Source: Rhodococcus pyridinivorans
GTDB lineage: Bacteria; Actinomycetota; Actinomycetes; Mycobacteriales; Mycobacteriaceae
DNA: 64,000 nt
Reading direction: 5' to 3'
Assembly (NCBI RefSeq): GCF_900105195.1
Contig: NZ_FNRX01000002.1
Location: 1,178,001 to 1,242,000, forward strand
Shown: piece after piece, positions 46,378 through 56,322 of the stretch
How positions within the stretch are numbered: position 1 is the first letter of the stretch
Layout: each line of letters begins with the position of its first letter
Program-made: the position numbers and the translations under genes
The notes under the pieces: generated by a model
Seen by the model: only the letters and a program-made list of their open reading frames with translations
What the model was told of the DNA's origin: nothing
Databases searched by the model: none

Positions 46378-47085
46378 ATGGCGAGTATTCGCACGTCGTC
46401 CGTTCCCCGTTGGGTCTGGATCCTGTGCTTCGTCGTGGTCTCCGTGGCCGTCGTCCTCCTCGAACCGATAGGGGACGACGAGCCGGGCGGTACCGGCGGG
46501 GGCACGGTCGAGAACCCCTCCGAAGCCCTCGAGGCGCTGGAGGCACTGCCCGTCCGGCCCGCCGAATCGCAGAGCGGCTACGACCGCTCACTGTTCGGCT
46601 CGGCGTGGACCGACGAAGTGACCGTCGACCTGGGGCGCAACGGCTGCGACACTCGTAACGACATCCTGCAGCGCGATCTCGTCGACGTCTCCTTCGAGCC
46701 CGGGAAGAAGCAGTGCACGGTCACTGCCGGCACGCTCGAGGACCCGTACACGGGGAAGACGATTTCCTTCCGTCGCGGGGTCGAGACCTCGTCCGCCGTG
46801 CAGATCGACCACGTCGTCGCCCTGTCGGATGCGTGGAAGAAGGGCGCCCGCCATCTGGACGACCAGCAGAAGCGGAATCTTGCGAACGATCCGCGCAACC
46901 TGATTGCCGTCGACGGCCCCACCAACCAGGGCAAGGGCGACTCCGACGCGTCGGAGTGGCTGCCGCCGAATACCGCCTTCCATTGCGAGTACGTCGTGCG
47001 GCAGATCGAGGTGAAGACGACCTACGAACTGTGGGTCACCCAGGCTGAACACGACGCGATGTCGCGGATCCTCTCCTCCTGCTGA
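46378..47085 (+). CDS. Secreted HNH-family nuclease-like protein (DUF1524)
   Basis: 235 aa. An N-terminal helix (WVWILCFVVVSVAVVLLEP, residues ~12-30) serves as signal or anchor, followed by a Gly/Pro linker and a DUF1524/HNH domain (~80-235). Metal and catalytic positions are visible: D144-H145 (QIDHVVALSDA), N174 (DPRNLIAV), N183 and K186 (PTNQGKGDSD). Cys90, Cys113, Cys205-type and the terminal Cys could pair outside the cell. Such proteins occur in actinobacteria as presumed extracellular endonucleases, for DNA breakdown or competition. ATG 46378 is 41 bases after fabH stop, in the same direction. Activity is not proven. Confidence 0.8.
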   Translation: MASIRTSSVPRWVWILCFVVVSVAVVLLEPIGDDEPGGTGGGTVENPSEALEALEALPVRPAESQSGYDRSLFGSAWTDEVTVDLGRNGCDTRNDILQRDLVDVSFEPGKKQCTVTAGTLEDPYTGKTISFRRGVETSSAVQIDHVVALSDAWKKGARHLDDQQKRNLANDPRNLIAVDGPTNQGKGDSDASEWLPPNTAFHCEYVVRQIEVKTTYELWVTQAEHDAMSRILSSC

Positions 47086-47101
47086 TACCGCTTCCTGCTG
47101 A

Positions 47102-49222
47102 TCACGCCTCCAGCAGGGCCCGCGCGATGTCGTCCTCCGACATCAGTACGTGCGCCGCGGCCGGCCCGAGGGGCACGTAGCTGTCGTGGGAGGTGACCCG
47201 CGTGATCCGGCCCTGCCACGCATCGTCGACGAGCGTCGCGACGACCGATTCCGCGACACCTCCGCTGCGGCGCGTCTCGTCGACCACCACCACGCGCTCG
47301 AAGCGGCGGACGTGTTCGAGCAGCGCGGTCGTCGGCAGCGGCGACAACCACTGCAGGTCGAGGACGGTTGCCGCGACTCCCGCGCGACGGACGGCACGCA
47401 GACTCATCGGCACCCCGTTCCCGAAAGTCACCACCAGCACGTCGCGCCCGTCGCCGTAGACGCACACCGATCCCGGTGGAAGCCCGGCGGTGTCGGGGAT
47501 CTGCTGCCACAGTCCGTCGCCCTCGTCGTAGAGGTCGCGCCGGTGGTACAGCGCGATCGGTTCCAGGTAGACGCACACCCGGCCCTCCTGACGAGCCAGC
47601 TCGACGCACGTGCGCAGCAGGGCGCCGGCCGTGGCGGGTGAACTCGGCACGGCCAGCACGAGACCGGGGATGTCGCGCAGCACGGCGACGGAATCGTCGT
47701 TGTGGAAGTGCCCGCCGAAGCCGCGCTGGTAGGGCAGGCCAGCGATGCGCACGACCATCGGATTGCGGTACCGCCCGTCGGAGAAGAACGCCAGACTCGC
47801 CGCCTCCCCGCGCAACTGGTCCTCGGCGTTGTGCAGGTAAGCCAGGTACTGGATCTCCGGGATCGGCAGCATGCCCGCGACGGCGAAGCCCAGCGCGGTG
47901 CCGAGGATCGTCTGCTCGTCGAGCAGGGTGTCGAACACGCGCAGGCGCCCGAAGCGCTCCTGCAGCCCTCGGGTGACGCCGTAGACCCCGCCTTTGAGGC
48001 CGACGTCCTCGCCGAACACGCAGGCGTGGGGATCCTCCTCGAGGAGCTGTCCGAGCGTGCGGGTGACGGCCCGGGCGAGCGTGAGCGGTTCACCGGCAGG
48101 ATGCGGATCGTCGTCGACGAGCACGAGCCCGGATTCGAGCGGGCGCATCACGTCGGCGGCGGTCGCCAGTCGCGGCGGCCGGGTCAGTGAGTCCGCGACG
48201 GAGCCGACCTCGGCCCGTATCCGCTCGTACCGGTCGAGAACCCCTGCCGCATCGAGCATTCCGCGTGCGACGAGTTCACGGGCCGTACCCACCAGTGGGT
48301 CCCGCTCGTGGTCCGCGGCAAGATCCGACGGGCTGCGGTAGGCCGACTCGACGTCGGAACCGGCATGGCCGAGGAAACGCACTGCCCGCACGTGCAACAG
48401 GACCGGAGCCCGGGTCGTGCGCACCGTCTCCACGGCATCGGTTGCGGCAGCGAGCATCTCCACCGCATCGTCGCCGTCCACCGACCGGTACTCGATCCCC
48501 GGATACGACGACAGCGACCGCTCGAGCCAGCCGGGCGGGGTGGGCACACTGATGCCGAGTCCGTTGTCCTCACACACCAGCAGCAACGGCAACGGCAACC
48601 CGCGGTGCCGGCAGTAGGCGGCCGCGTTCAGGGCGCCGACGGCCGTCGAATGGTTCGCCGAGGCATCACCGAAACTGCACACCACCACCGAATCCCACGG
48701 CCACGCCGCGTCGAGCCCGAGTCGCTGCATCCGCGGTAGCGCGAGGGCGAGACCGACGGCCCGCGGCATGTGCGAGGCGATGGTCGACGTCTGCGGCAGG
48801 ATGTTCAGGCCGGCGTTGCCGAACACCTTGTGCCGGCCCGCCGAGATCGGATCGAGCGTGGACGCCGCACATCCGGCGAGCACGTCGCGGATCGGGGTGC
48901 TGTCCTCGACGAGCGACGCGCGAGCCGCGTAGAAACCGCCCGAACGGTAGTGCAGCGGAGCGGGATCCGTCACCCGCGTGCACAGGCCCAGCGCGGCGTT
49001 CGATTCGTGGCCCGCCGATGCGATGGTGTAGAAGCCTTCGCCGCGTCCCTGCAGGGTGCGGGCCGCGACATCGAGGTGCCGCGACTGCACCTGGGCGTCG
49101 AAGTACCGCGCCAACAGGTCGTCGTCGACCTGCCGGTCGACCGGACGCGTCGGCGGTGCGTGCCCGGGCAGAGCGCGCACCGCGGTGACGAAACGTTCGT
49201 CGAGTTCGTCGGCGGCGGTCAC
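47102..49222 (-). CDS. Fused alpha/beta E1 component of 2-oxoacid (branched-chain type) dehydrogenase
   Basis: 706 aa in one chain. The alpha half (~1-355) has the TPP motif VVCSFGDASANHS then LVCEDNGLGIS and the ALNAAAYCRHRG segment; the beta half (~365-706) has VFGEDVGLKGGVYGVTRGLQ, PIPEIQYLAYLHNAEDQ and RSGGVAESVVATLV. These are normally two proteins (BkdA/BkdB). TPP-dependent decarboxylation of a branched-chain or related 2-oxoacid and transfer to a lipoyl E2 is expected, but no E2 or E3 gene is visible nearby, so the partner must be elsewhere. The gene sits alone on the minus strand between a secreted nuclease and a P450 remnant. Confidence 0.88.
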   Translation of the reverse strand: MTAADELDERFVTAVRALPGHAPPTRPVDRQVDDDLLARYFDAQVQSRHLDVAARTLQGRGEGFYTIASAGHESNAALGLCTRVTDPAPLHYRSGGFYAARASLVEDSTPIRDVLAGCAASTLDPISAGRHKVFGNAGLNILPQTSTIASHMPRAVGLALALPRMQRLGLDAAWPWDSVVVCSFGDASANHSTAVGALNAAAYCRHRGLPLPLLLVCEDNGLGISVPTPPGWLERSLSSYPGIEYRSVDGDDAVEMLAAATDAVETVRTTRAPVLLHVRAVRFLGHAGSDVESAYRSPSDLAADHERDPLVGTARELVARGMLDAAGVLDRYERIRAEVGSVADSLTRPPRLATAADVMRPLESGLVLVDDDPHPAGEPLTLARAVTRTLGQLLEEDPHACVFGEDVGLKGGVYGVTRGLQERFGRLRVFDTLLDEQTILGTALGFAVAGMLPIPEIQYLAYLHNAEDQLRGEAASLAFFSDGRYRNPMVVRIAGLPYQRGFGGHFHNDDSVAVLRDIPGLVLAVPSSPATAGALLRTCVELARQEGRVCVYLEPIALYHRRDLYDEGDGLWQQIPDTAGLPPGSVCVYGDGRDVLVVTFGNGVPMSLRAVRRAGVAATVLDLQWLSPLPTTALLEHVRRFERVVVVDETRRSGGVAESVVATLVDDAWQGRITRVTSHDSYVPLGPAAAHVLMSEDDIARALLEA

Positions 49223-49241
49223 TCCTTCTTTCTACGCCCGA

Positions 49242-49493
49242 TCACCTCGGAAGGAGGTGGATCGGCCCCCCGTCGTTCGGGAACGGCAACGACGTGAAGT
49301 TCATCGGCGCGACGTAGTCGGCCGGCACGTGCCAGCGGAAACGCAACAGCAGATGGTGCAGCACCGTCTTGATCTCCGCTCCCGAGAAATGCATGCCCAG
49401 GCACCGATGCGCGCCACCGCCGAAGGGCGCCCACGCGTACTTGTGTACCTTGTCCTCGCGGCGCTCCGGCGAGAACCGCTCGGGAAGCGTGCA
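49242..49493 (-). pseudogene. Cytochrome P450 C-terminal remnant
   Basis: An open stretch of 83 residues begins just after an in-frame TGA and reads ERFSPERREDKVHKYAW then APFGGGAHRCLGMHFSGAE, the PERF-type and heme-binding Cys motifs of a P450, to a normal C-terminus ...NDGGPIHLLPR. No start codon or ribosome site exists, and the ~350 N-terminal residues are absent. It stops 20 bases before the E1 gene's start on the same strand. Rearrangement, with loss of the front, is the simple reading. Confidence 0.85.
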
Positions 49494-49569
49494 TCACATC
49501 TCGGTTGCGTCGATTCGTGCCACGGGACGGTCGCTGGTCGGGCGTGCGGGTGCGTGCCATGCTGGCGCC

Positions 49570-50469
49570 ATGGACGTCGAACGCCCCAAGCTCGAAGGCA
49601 CCGTCGCGGTCGGGGAGGGCCGCCGGCTCGGTTTCGCCGAGTTCGGGTCGGCCCAGGGCCGCGCGGTGTTCTGGCTGCACGGCACGCCGGGTGCGCGCCG
49701 CCAGGTTCCCATCGAGGCCCGCGCCTTCGCCGAACGGAACCACATCCGCCTCATCGGGATCGACCGCCCGGGGATCGGCTCGTCTACACCGCATATCTAC
49801 GAGAACGTCCTCGCGTTCAGCGACGACCTGCGCATCGTCGCCGACACCCTCGGGGTCGACCGCATGGCCCTCGTCGGACTGTCCGGCGGCGGCCCCTACA
49901 CCCTCGCCGCGGCCTATGCACTGCGCGAACGGGTCGTCGCGGCTGCGGTCCTCGGCGGTGTGGCACCGGTCGTCGGTCCCGAGTCGATCGACAGCAACCT
50001 GATGAAGCTGGGCGCCTTCGTCGCGCCGGCACTGCAGACCGCGGGCGTCCCCATCGGCGTGGCGATGAGCGCGGCGATCCGCGTGGTGCGCCCGTTCGCG
50101 TCGCCGATCATCGACCTGTACGGACGGTTCTCACCCGAGCCCGACCGCCGCCTCCTCGCCCGTCCCGAGTTCAAGACGATGTTCCTCGACGACCTGCTCA
50201 ACGGCAGCCGACGTCAGATCTCCGCGCCGTTCGCCGACATCGTCGTATTCACCCGCGACTGGGGTTTCCGCGTCTCCGACGTGAAGGTGCCCGTGCGGTG
50301 GTGGCACGGCGACACCGACCACATCATCCCGATCGAACACGGCCTGCACATGGTGGACCTGCTGCCCGACGCCCAGTTCCACCACCTGCCCGGCGAGAGT
50401 CATCTCGGGGGTCTCGGTGCGTCGGAGGAGATCCTCACTACGGTTCTGAAGTTGTGGGACCAGGACTGA
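49570..50469 (+). CDS. Alpha/beta hydrolase
   Basis: 299 aa. Oxyanion HGTPGARR at 37-44, nucleophile S105 in GLSGGGPY, Asp248 in HGDTDH and His278 in GESHLGG form the triad. A cap of ~80 residues (about 135-225) lies between. It is a serine hydrolase (esterase, epoxide-hydrolase-like or lactonase); the substrate is unknown. ATG 49570 is chosen; the longer ORF from 49369 runs antisense to the P450 remnant. Its last 16 bases overlap the start of the first FluC gene if that starts at GTG 50454. Confidence 0.85.
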   Translation: MDVERPKLEGTVAVGEGRRLGFAEFGSAQGRAVFWLHGTPGARRQVPIEARAFAERNHIRLIGIDRPGIGSSTPHIYENVLAFSDDLRIVADTLGVDRMALVGLSGGGPYTLAAAYALRERVVAAAVLGGVAPVVGPESIDSNLMKLGAFVAPALQTAGVPIGVAMSAAIRVVRPFASPIIDLYGRFSPEPDRRLLARPEFKTMFLDDLLNGSRRQISAPFADIVVFTRDWGFRVSDVKVPVRWWHGDTDHIIPIEHGLHMVDLLPDAQFHHLPGESHLGGLGASEEILTTVLKLWDQD

Positions 50470-50915
50470 CCGAGGGCGAACGCCCGCTGCCGAGAGCGCT
50501 GCACCTGCGACCGTCGGCGCTGGCGGCGGTCGCCGTGGGCGGTCTGCTCGGGACGAGTGCCCGCTACGGCCTCGGCCGGTGGTTCCCCGTCGAGTCCGGG
50601 GGCTGGCCGGTCACGACCTTCGCGATCAACGTCCTCGGTGCGCTGCTGCTCGGATTCCTGCTCGAGGCACTGATCCGCATCGGTCCCGACACCTCCTGGC
50701 GTCAGGTGGTCCGGCTCGGGGTGGGCACCGGTGCGCTGGGCTCGTTCACCACCTACAGCGCGCTCGCGGTCGACACCGACCTGCTGCTGCGCGACGGTGA
50801 ACTCGTCGCCGCGGCAACCTATGCGCTCGGCACGGTGCTCGTCGGCCTTCTCGCGACCGGCATCGGTGTCGCGCTGGGCGCGTGGTTCGGGAGTCGCCGA
50901 GCGGCACGGCGATGA
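50454..50915 (+). CDS. crcB: Fluoride channel subunit FluC/CrcB (first of pair)
   Basis: 153 aa with four helices: LAAVAVGGLLGTSARYGLGR, WPVTTFAINVLGALLLGFLLE, LGVGTGALGSFTTYSALAVD and YALGTVLVGLLATGIGVALG. The conserved FAINVLG (Asn) and GxxGSFTTYSAL motifs carry the fluoride-path Asn and the Phe/Thr residues. Two-gene FluC channels need both subunits in opposite orientations to export F-. The GTG start is the only candidate upstream that leaves the first helix intact but has no clear ribosome site, and an N-terminal stretch of ~25 polar residues precedes the first helix. The stop overlaps the next start as ATGA (50912-50915). Confidence 0.85.
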   Translation: MGPGLTEGERPLPRALHLRPSALAAVAVGGLLGTSARYGLGRWFPVESGGWPVTTFAINVLGALLLGFLLEALIRIGPDTSWRQVVRLGVGTGALGSFTTYSALAVDTDLLLRDGELVAAATYALGTVLVGLLATGIGVALGAWFGSRRAARR

Positions 50916-51280
50916 TCGCGGTGTGGGTGGCGCTGGCCGGCAGCGCCGGTGCGGTGACGCGGTTCGTCGTCGACAGCGCGCTGCGTGCCCGTTCCGGGTC
51001 GTCCCTGCCGTGGCCGACGGTGCTGATCAACGTCACCGGATCGCTGCTGCTGGGGCTGCTGGCCGGTGCGGTGCTGCTCCACGACGCCCCGACGACGATG
51101 CTCACGATCGCGGGAGTCGGTTTCTGTGGCGGCTACACGACCTTCAGCACGACCAGCGTCGACTCCGTCCGCCTGATCGTGGCGCGCCGCTACGGTGCCG
51201 CCTGCGCGATCGCGCTGGGCACCCTGGCGACCACGCTCATCGCGGCGGCCGCCGGACTCGCTCTCGCCGCCGTGTGGTGA
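50912..51280 (+). CDS. crcB: Fluoride channel subunit FluC/CrcB (second of pair)
   Basis: 122 aa. ATG 50912 overlaps the previous stop (ATGA). Helices: IAVWVALAGSAGAVTRFVVD, WPTVLINVTGSLLLGLLAGA, TIAGVGFCGGYTTFSTTSVD and ACAIALGTLATTLIAAAAGL. LINVTGS and GFCGGYTTFSTTS are the typical motifs. Heterodimer with the gene before. It ends one base before the convergent aroD stop. Fluoride enters as HF and is exported by this pair. No fluoride riboswitch consensus was recognised upstream. Confidence 0.92.
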   Translation: MIAVWVALAGSAGAVTRFVVDSALRARSGSSLPWPTVLINVTGSLLLGLLAGAVLLHDAPTTMLTIAGVGFCGGYTTFSTTSVDSVRLIVARRYGAACAIALGTLATTLIAAAAGLALAAVW

Positions 51281-52051
51281 TCAGCGAGCGCGGTCGATGA
51301 GGCCGAGCACCGAGCGCAGTTCGTCGGCGTCGACCTGCCCGGGTGCCGAGGCGGTGCCGACCATCCCGAACGTCGCCGCCGATCCGAAGACCTGCCCGGC
51401 GATCCGCGACACCACGCCGAGGCCGCCCATCGACATGGTGATCAACGGTCGGTCGGCGTGGTCCTCGTGCATGGTGCGGGTCGCGTCGAGCAGGGTGAGC
51501 ACGTCGGCCGTCGACTGCGGCATGACGGCGATCTTGCAGATGTCGGCGCCGAGTTCCTGCATCTCGCGTAGCCGCGCGACGATCTCGTCCTTCGGCGGAG
51601 TGGCGTCGAAGTCGTGGTTCGACGCCACCACCGCAACACCGCAGGCGTGGGCCGCCGCGACGATCCGCTCGACGGCGGCACGGTCGCGGCGGTACTCGAC
51701 GTCCACCAGATCCACCGCGCCGCTCTCGGCGAGTGCGACCGTCAGATCGGCGTACGCCTCGTCGTCGATCGCGATCTCGCCGCCCTCGTCGGCGGTGCGG
51801 CAGGTCGCGAGCAGGGGAGTGCCCTGCAACTGCTCGGACAACGAGCCGGCCTGCGCGACCACCGAGGCGACGTCGTCGACGGTGTGGAAGAAGTCCACGC
51901 GCCATTCGACGACGTCGGCCCGCTCGGCGACGGCCGCGATCTGTTCGCGCAGCGCCTCGGGGGTGCGGCCGGTGACGGGGACGAGGATCGTGGGTGCGCC
52001 TTCACCGATCACCACGTCCTTGACGCGAACCGGTGTGATCGTTCGTCCCAC
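51281..52051 (-). CDS. aroD: Type I 3-dehydroquinate dehydratase
   Basis: 256 aa. Forms a Schiff base with 3-dehydroquinate and dehydrates it to 3-dehydroshikimate. Lys173 (ICKIAVMP) is the Schiff-base lysine and His146 (ASNHDFDATP) the general base; E and R of EWRVDFF and YRRD line the site. Type I is less frequent in actinobacteria than the type II AroQ, so this could serve a quinate/shikimate breakdown route or the main pathway; no other aro genes are near. The stop abuts the convergent fluC stop (51280/51281). The MFS gene lies 41 bases upstream on the same strand. Confidence 0.9.
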   Translation of the reverse strand: MGRTITPVRVKDVVIGEGAPTILVPVTGRTPEALREQIAAVAERADVVEWRVDFFHTVDDVASVVAQAGSLSEQLQGTPLLATCRTADEGGEIAIDDEAYADLTVALAESGAVDLVDVEYRRDRAAVERIVAAAHACGVAVVASNHDFDATPPKDEIVARLREMQELGADICKIAVMPQSTADVLTLLDATRTMHEDHADRPLITMSMGGLGVVSRIAGQVFGSAATFGMVGTASAPGQVDADELRSVLGLIDRAR

Positions 52052-52092
52052 GTGCCGTCTCCGTTCCCTCGTCCGATGATCGGCCTATTCGA

Positions 52093-53862
<1,770 letters not shown>

Positions 53863-54186
53863 TCACTCGAACCAGGACCGCACGGGCGGTTTGACCCACA
53901 TGATCTTCTCGTCCTCGTCGATGCGGACCGCTGCCGGATGATCCGGGTGCTTCTGCGCCCACGCCGTCTTCTCGTCCATCAATCTCGCGGCGAGTTCCCA
54001 GGTCTCCATCGTGCGCGGCGGATGCGCATCCGCGGCCCGCGCCAGCTTGCGTCGCGTCTCGTCGGTCATGGCGAGCAGTTCGGCTCCCGAGATGCCGCGG
54101 TTCCATGCATACCGGGCCAGGGTCACGGCCTTGTCCCGCCGGTTCTTCTCGGCGCGATCGGTGTGGGCGAAGTCGGCGTCGCTCAT
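53863..54186 (-). CDS. Small basic/aromatic hypothetical protein
   Basis: 107 aa. Reads MSDADFAHTDRAEKNRRDKA, followed by a helix-rich body (VTLARYAWNRGISGAELLAM, TDETRRKLARAADAHPP) and a C-terminal IMWVKPPVRSWFE. The middle looks like a short helical regulator-type domain but no known HTH motif was recognised. No signal or membrane helix. ATG 54186 is divergent from the SGNH gene (111 bases between). Between it and the MFS gene (117 bases) no further gene is seen. Function unknown. Confidence 0.7.
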   Translation of the reverse strand: MSDADFAHTDRAEKNRRDKAVTLARYAWNRGISGAELLAMTDETRRKLARAADAHPPRTMETWELAARLMDEKTAWAQKHPDHPAAVRIDEDEKIMWVKPPVRSWFE

Positions 54187-54296
54187 GCTCCGAAGGTACG
54201 CGCCGGCCCGGATCGGGTTCACCGTCGACGATCCCGGATCCGGCCACGACGGTGCTGCCGTCTGTCTACCCTCGATGAGGGGGCCGAGGAGGCGTG

Positions 54297-55871
54297 ATGA
54301 CGGCCGACGAGATCCCGGAGGGCACACCCGACACGGTCGTGGCCCGTGCCGCCCGGCCGCCGCGGGTGCCGGTGTTCGACCCGACCCTCGGCATCGACGT
54401 TCCCCGGTCCTTCCGCGGCACACCGCCACACCGATTGGTGGCGCTCGGCGACTCCCTGCTGCAGGGCTTCCAGAGCGGCGCGATCTACAACACCGACGTC
54501 TCCGTCCCGGCGATCGTCGCCCACGAGCTCGGCGCCGATCTCCGATACCCGCGCTTCGGTGGACCGGGCGGACTGCCGTTGAACGTCGAAGTGCTGTTGC
54601 GCCGGATCGAGGAGCGGCACGGATCGACGCTGCAACCGTGGGAGCTGCCGACGGCGCTGTTCACGGCGCGCGGCTTCATGGACGAGGTCGAGGACTACTG
54701 GGAACGCGGACCCGGCGCGACACCACCGCTCGTCGGATATCTCCACAACCTGTCGTGTTTCGGCTGGGATCTGCGCGACGCGCTGCAGAAGACCGCCCGC
54801 GTCTGCGCCGAACGCATCGCAACACCCCGCGACGATCTCGTGCGGCAACTCGTCGAGAACAACGGGGAGCGGGCGGCGCTGTACGTCTATCCGAACACCG
54901 ACGACCGGCGCCGCGAGATGACACTGTTCGACGTCGCGGCCGAACTCGGTGCCGAGCACGACGGCGACACCGAGGCGGGCATCGAGACACTCGTCGTCTT
55001 CCTCGGTTCGAACAACGCGCTGCAGACCGTCACCGAATTGCAGGTCGTGTGGAGCGGCGACGACTTCCGCGACCTCGACGCGAAACAGGCCTACACGATC
55101 TGGCGGCCCGAACATTTCGACAGCGAGTTCGCGGCGGTCGTCGCGAAGCTCCGCGACATCGACGCGCGGCACGTGGTGCTGTGCACCGTCCCGCACGTCA
55201 CCATCGCCCCGATCGCCCGGGGGATCGGGACGAAGAACGGCTCGCCGTACTTCCCCTACTACACCCGGCCGTGGGTGGACGCGCGCCGCTTCGATGCGAG
55301 CCGCGACGAACACATCACCGGTGCGCAGGCCCGCATGGTCGACGCCGCGATCGACCTGTTCGACGAGACGATCACCGAAGCGGTCGCCGACGCGCGACGT
55401 GCCGGACTGGACTGGTATCTGCTCGACACCGCGGGCATCCTCGACCGCCTGGCCGCGCGCCGCTACGTCGACGACCTCGATGCGCGACCCGCGTGGTGGC
55501 AGCCGTACCCGCTACCGCCGACGCTCGCCGCGCTCGACCCGGTACCGGACACGCGTTTCCTGTCGGCCGACGGTCACGGCGGTCGCGACAGCGGGGGATT
55601 GTTCTCCCTCGACGGTGTGCACCCGACGACGGTCGCCTACGGGATCCTCGCCCAGGAGATCATCGACGTGATGGTGCGTGCCGGCGTCGAATTCCGGTCG
55701 CCGAACGGAACGGTGCGAAACGGTCCTGTCGCCGTGGATTTCGATCGTCTGCTCCGGCACGACACCCTTGTGCGTACGCCACCGCAGAACATCGATTCGA
55801 CGCTGTCGATCCTGGGGTGGGTCGACGAGGTGCTCGACGTGTTCCGGGTGCAGTTGCGTTTCGGTCTGTGA
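54297..55871 (+). CDS. SGNH/GDSL-type hydrolase-like protein
   Basis: 524 aa. Block I nucleophile S53 is in ALGDSLLQGF, block III Asn-type residue in LGSNNALQ (237-240) and block V in SLDGVHPT with D439 and H442, giving a full catalytic set. The body is longer than most SGNH enzymes (~200-300 aa), with insertions between blocks I and III (a Trp-rich stretch GFMDEVEDYWERG) and III and V (PYFPYYTRPWVDARRFD). There is no signal peptide. An esterase or lipase acting on an internal ester is likely. ATG 54297 follows GAGGAGG; the GTG 3 bases earlier is too close to it. Substrate unknown. Confidence 0.8.
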   Translation: MTADEIPEGTPDTVVARAARPPRVPVFDPTLGIDVPRSFRGTPPHRLVALGDSLLQGFQSGAIYNTDVSVPAIVAHELGADLRYPRFGGPGGLPLNVEVLLRRIEERHGSTLQPWELPTALFTARGFMDEVEDYWERGPGATPPLVGYLHNLSCFGWDLRDALQKTARVCAERIATPRDDLVRQLVENNGERAALYVYPNTDDRRREMTLFDVAAELGAEHDGDTEAGIETLVVFLGSNNALQTVTELQVVWSGDDFRDLDAKQAYTIWRPEHFDSEFAAVVAKLRDIDARHVVLCTVPHVTIAPIARGIGTKNGSPYFPYYTRPWVDARRFDASRDEHITGAQARMVDAAIDLFDETITEAVADARRAGLDWYLLDTAGILDRLAARRYVDDLDARPAWWQPYPLPPTLAALDPVPDTRFLSADGHGGRDSGGLFSLDGVHPTTVAYGILAQEIIDVMVRAGVEFRSPNGTVRNGPVAVDFDRLLRHDTLVRTPPQNIDSTLSILGWVDEVLDVFRVQLRFGL

Positions 55872-55875
55872 GGGA

Positions 55876-56256
55876 TCAGGTCAGGTTGATGACGTGAGCG
55901 TGTGTCGCCACGGCGTCCTGCATCTTCTTCCGCGACAGCGAGCGCGGACCGCACGCGCATCCCGACGGAATGGCGTCGTCCTCGAACTGCGTCACCTCCA
56001 GGGTGTCCACATACTCCGAATTGAGTGATGTGCCGTTGTGCGGTGTCGCTTCGCGGTCGCGGTTGCCGCGGCCGCCGGGACCGCTGCGGGAGACCACGAC
56101 CTGACCCTCGGTGGTGTTGTACACCGCCGCTACGGTATGGCCCTTGGGACAACGAACCTTGAGGACGGCCTTCTCGGTGCGCTGGGGTCCGAGTTCCTTC
56201 ACTGCGGCGAGTGCGAGCTTGCGACGTTCGGTAGGGGGTGTCGTGGCGATATCCAT
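55876..56256 (-). CDS. Small cysteine-containing hypothetical protein
   Basis: 126 aa. Opens MDIATTPPTERRKLALAAVK with a helix; then LKVRCPKGHTVAAVYNT and, near the end, SGCACGPRSLSRKK, so three cysteines plus His (CPKGH, CxCG) could hold a zinc ion, as in a zinc ribbon. The middle has an Arg/Gly run (SGPGGRGNRDREATP), which suggests nucleic-acid contact. It converges with the SGNH gene, ending 5 bases from its stop. putA is the next minus-strand gene upstream, with 66 bases between. Role unknown; zinc and nucleic-acid binding are inference. Confidence 0.7.
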   Translation of the reverse strand: MDIATTPPTERRKLALAAVKELGPQRTEKAVLKVRCPKGHTVAAVYNTTEGQVVVSRSGPGGRGNRDREATPHNGTSLNSEYVDTLEVTQFEDDAIPSGCACGPRSLSRKKMQDAVATHAHVINLT

Positions 56257-56322
56257 TTTCCTATTCCACCTCACAGTGTCGGGGTTCACAGGGCTTCGGC
56301 AGAACCGCTTCGGGGTTTGTTT

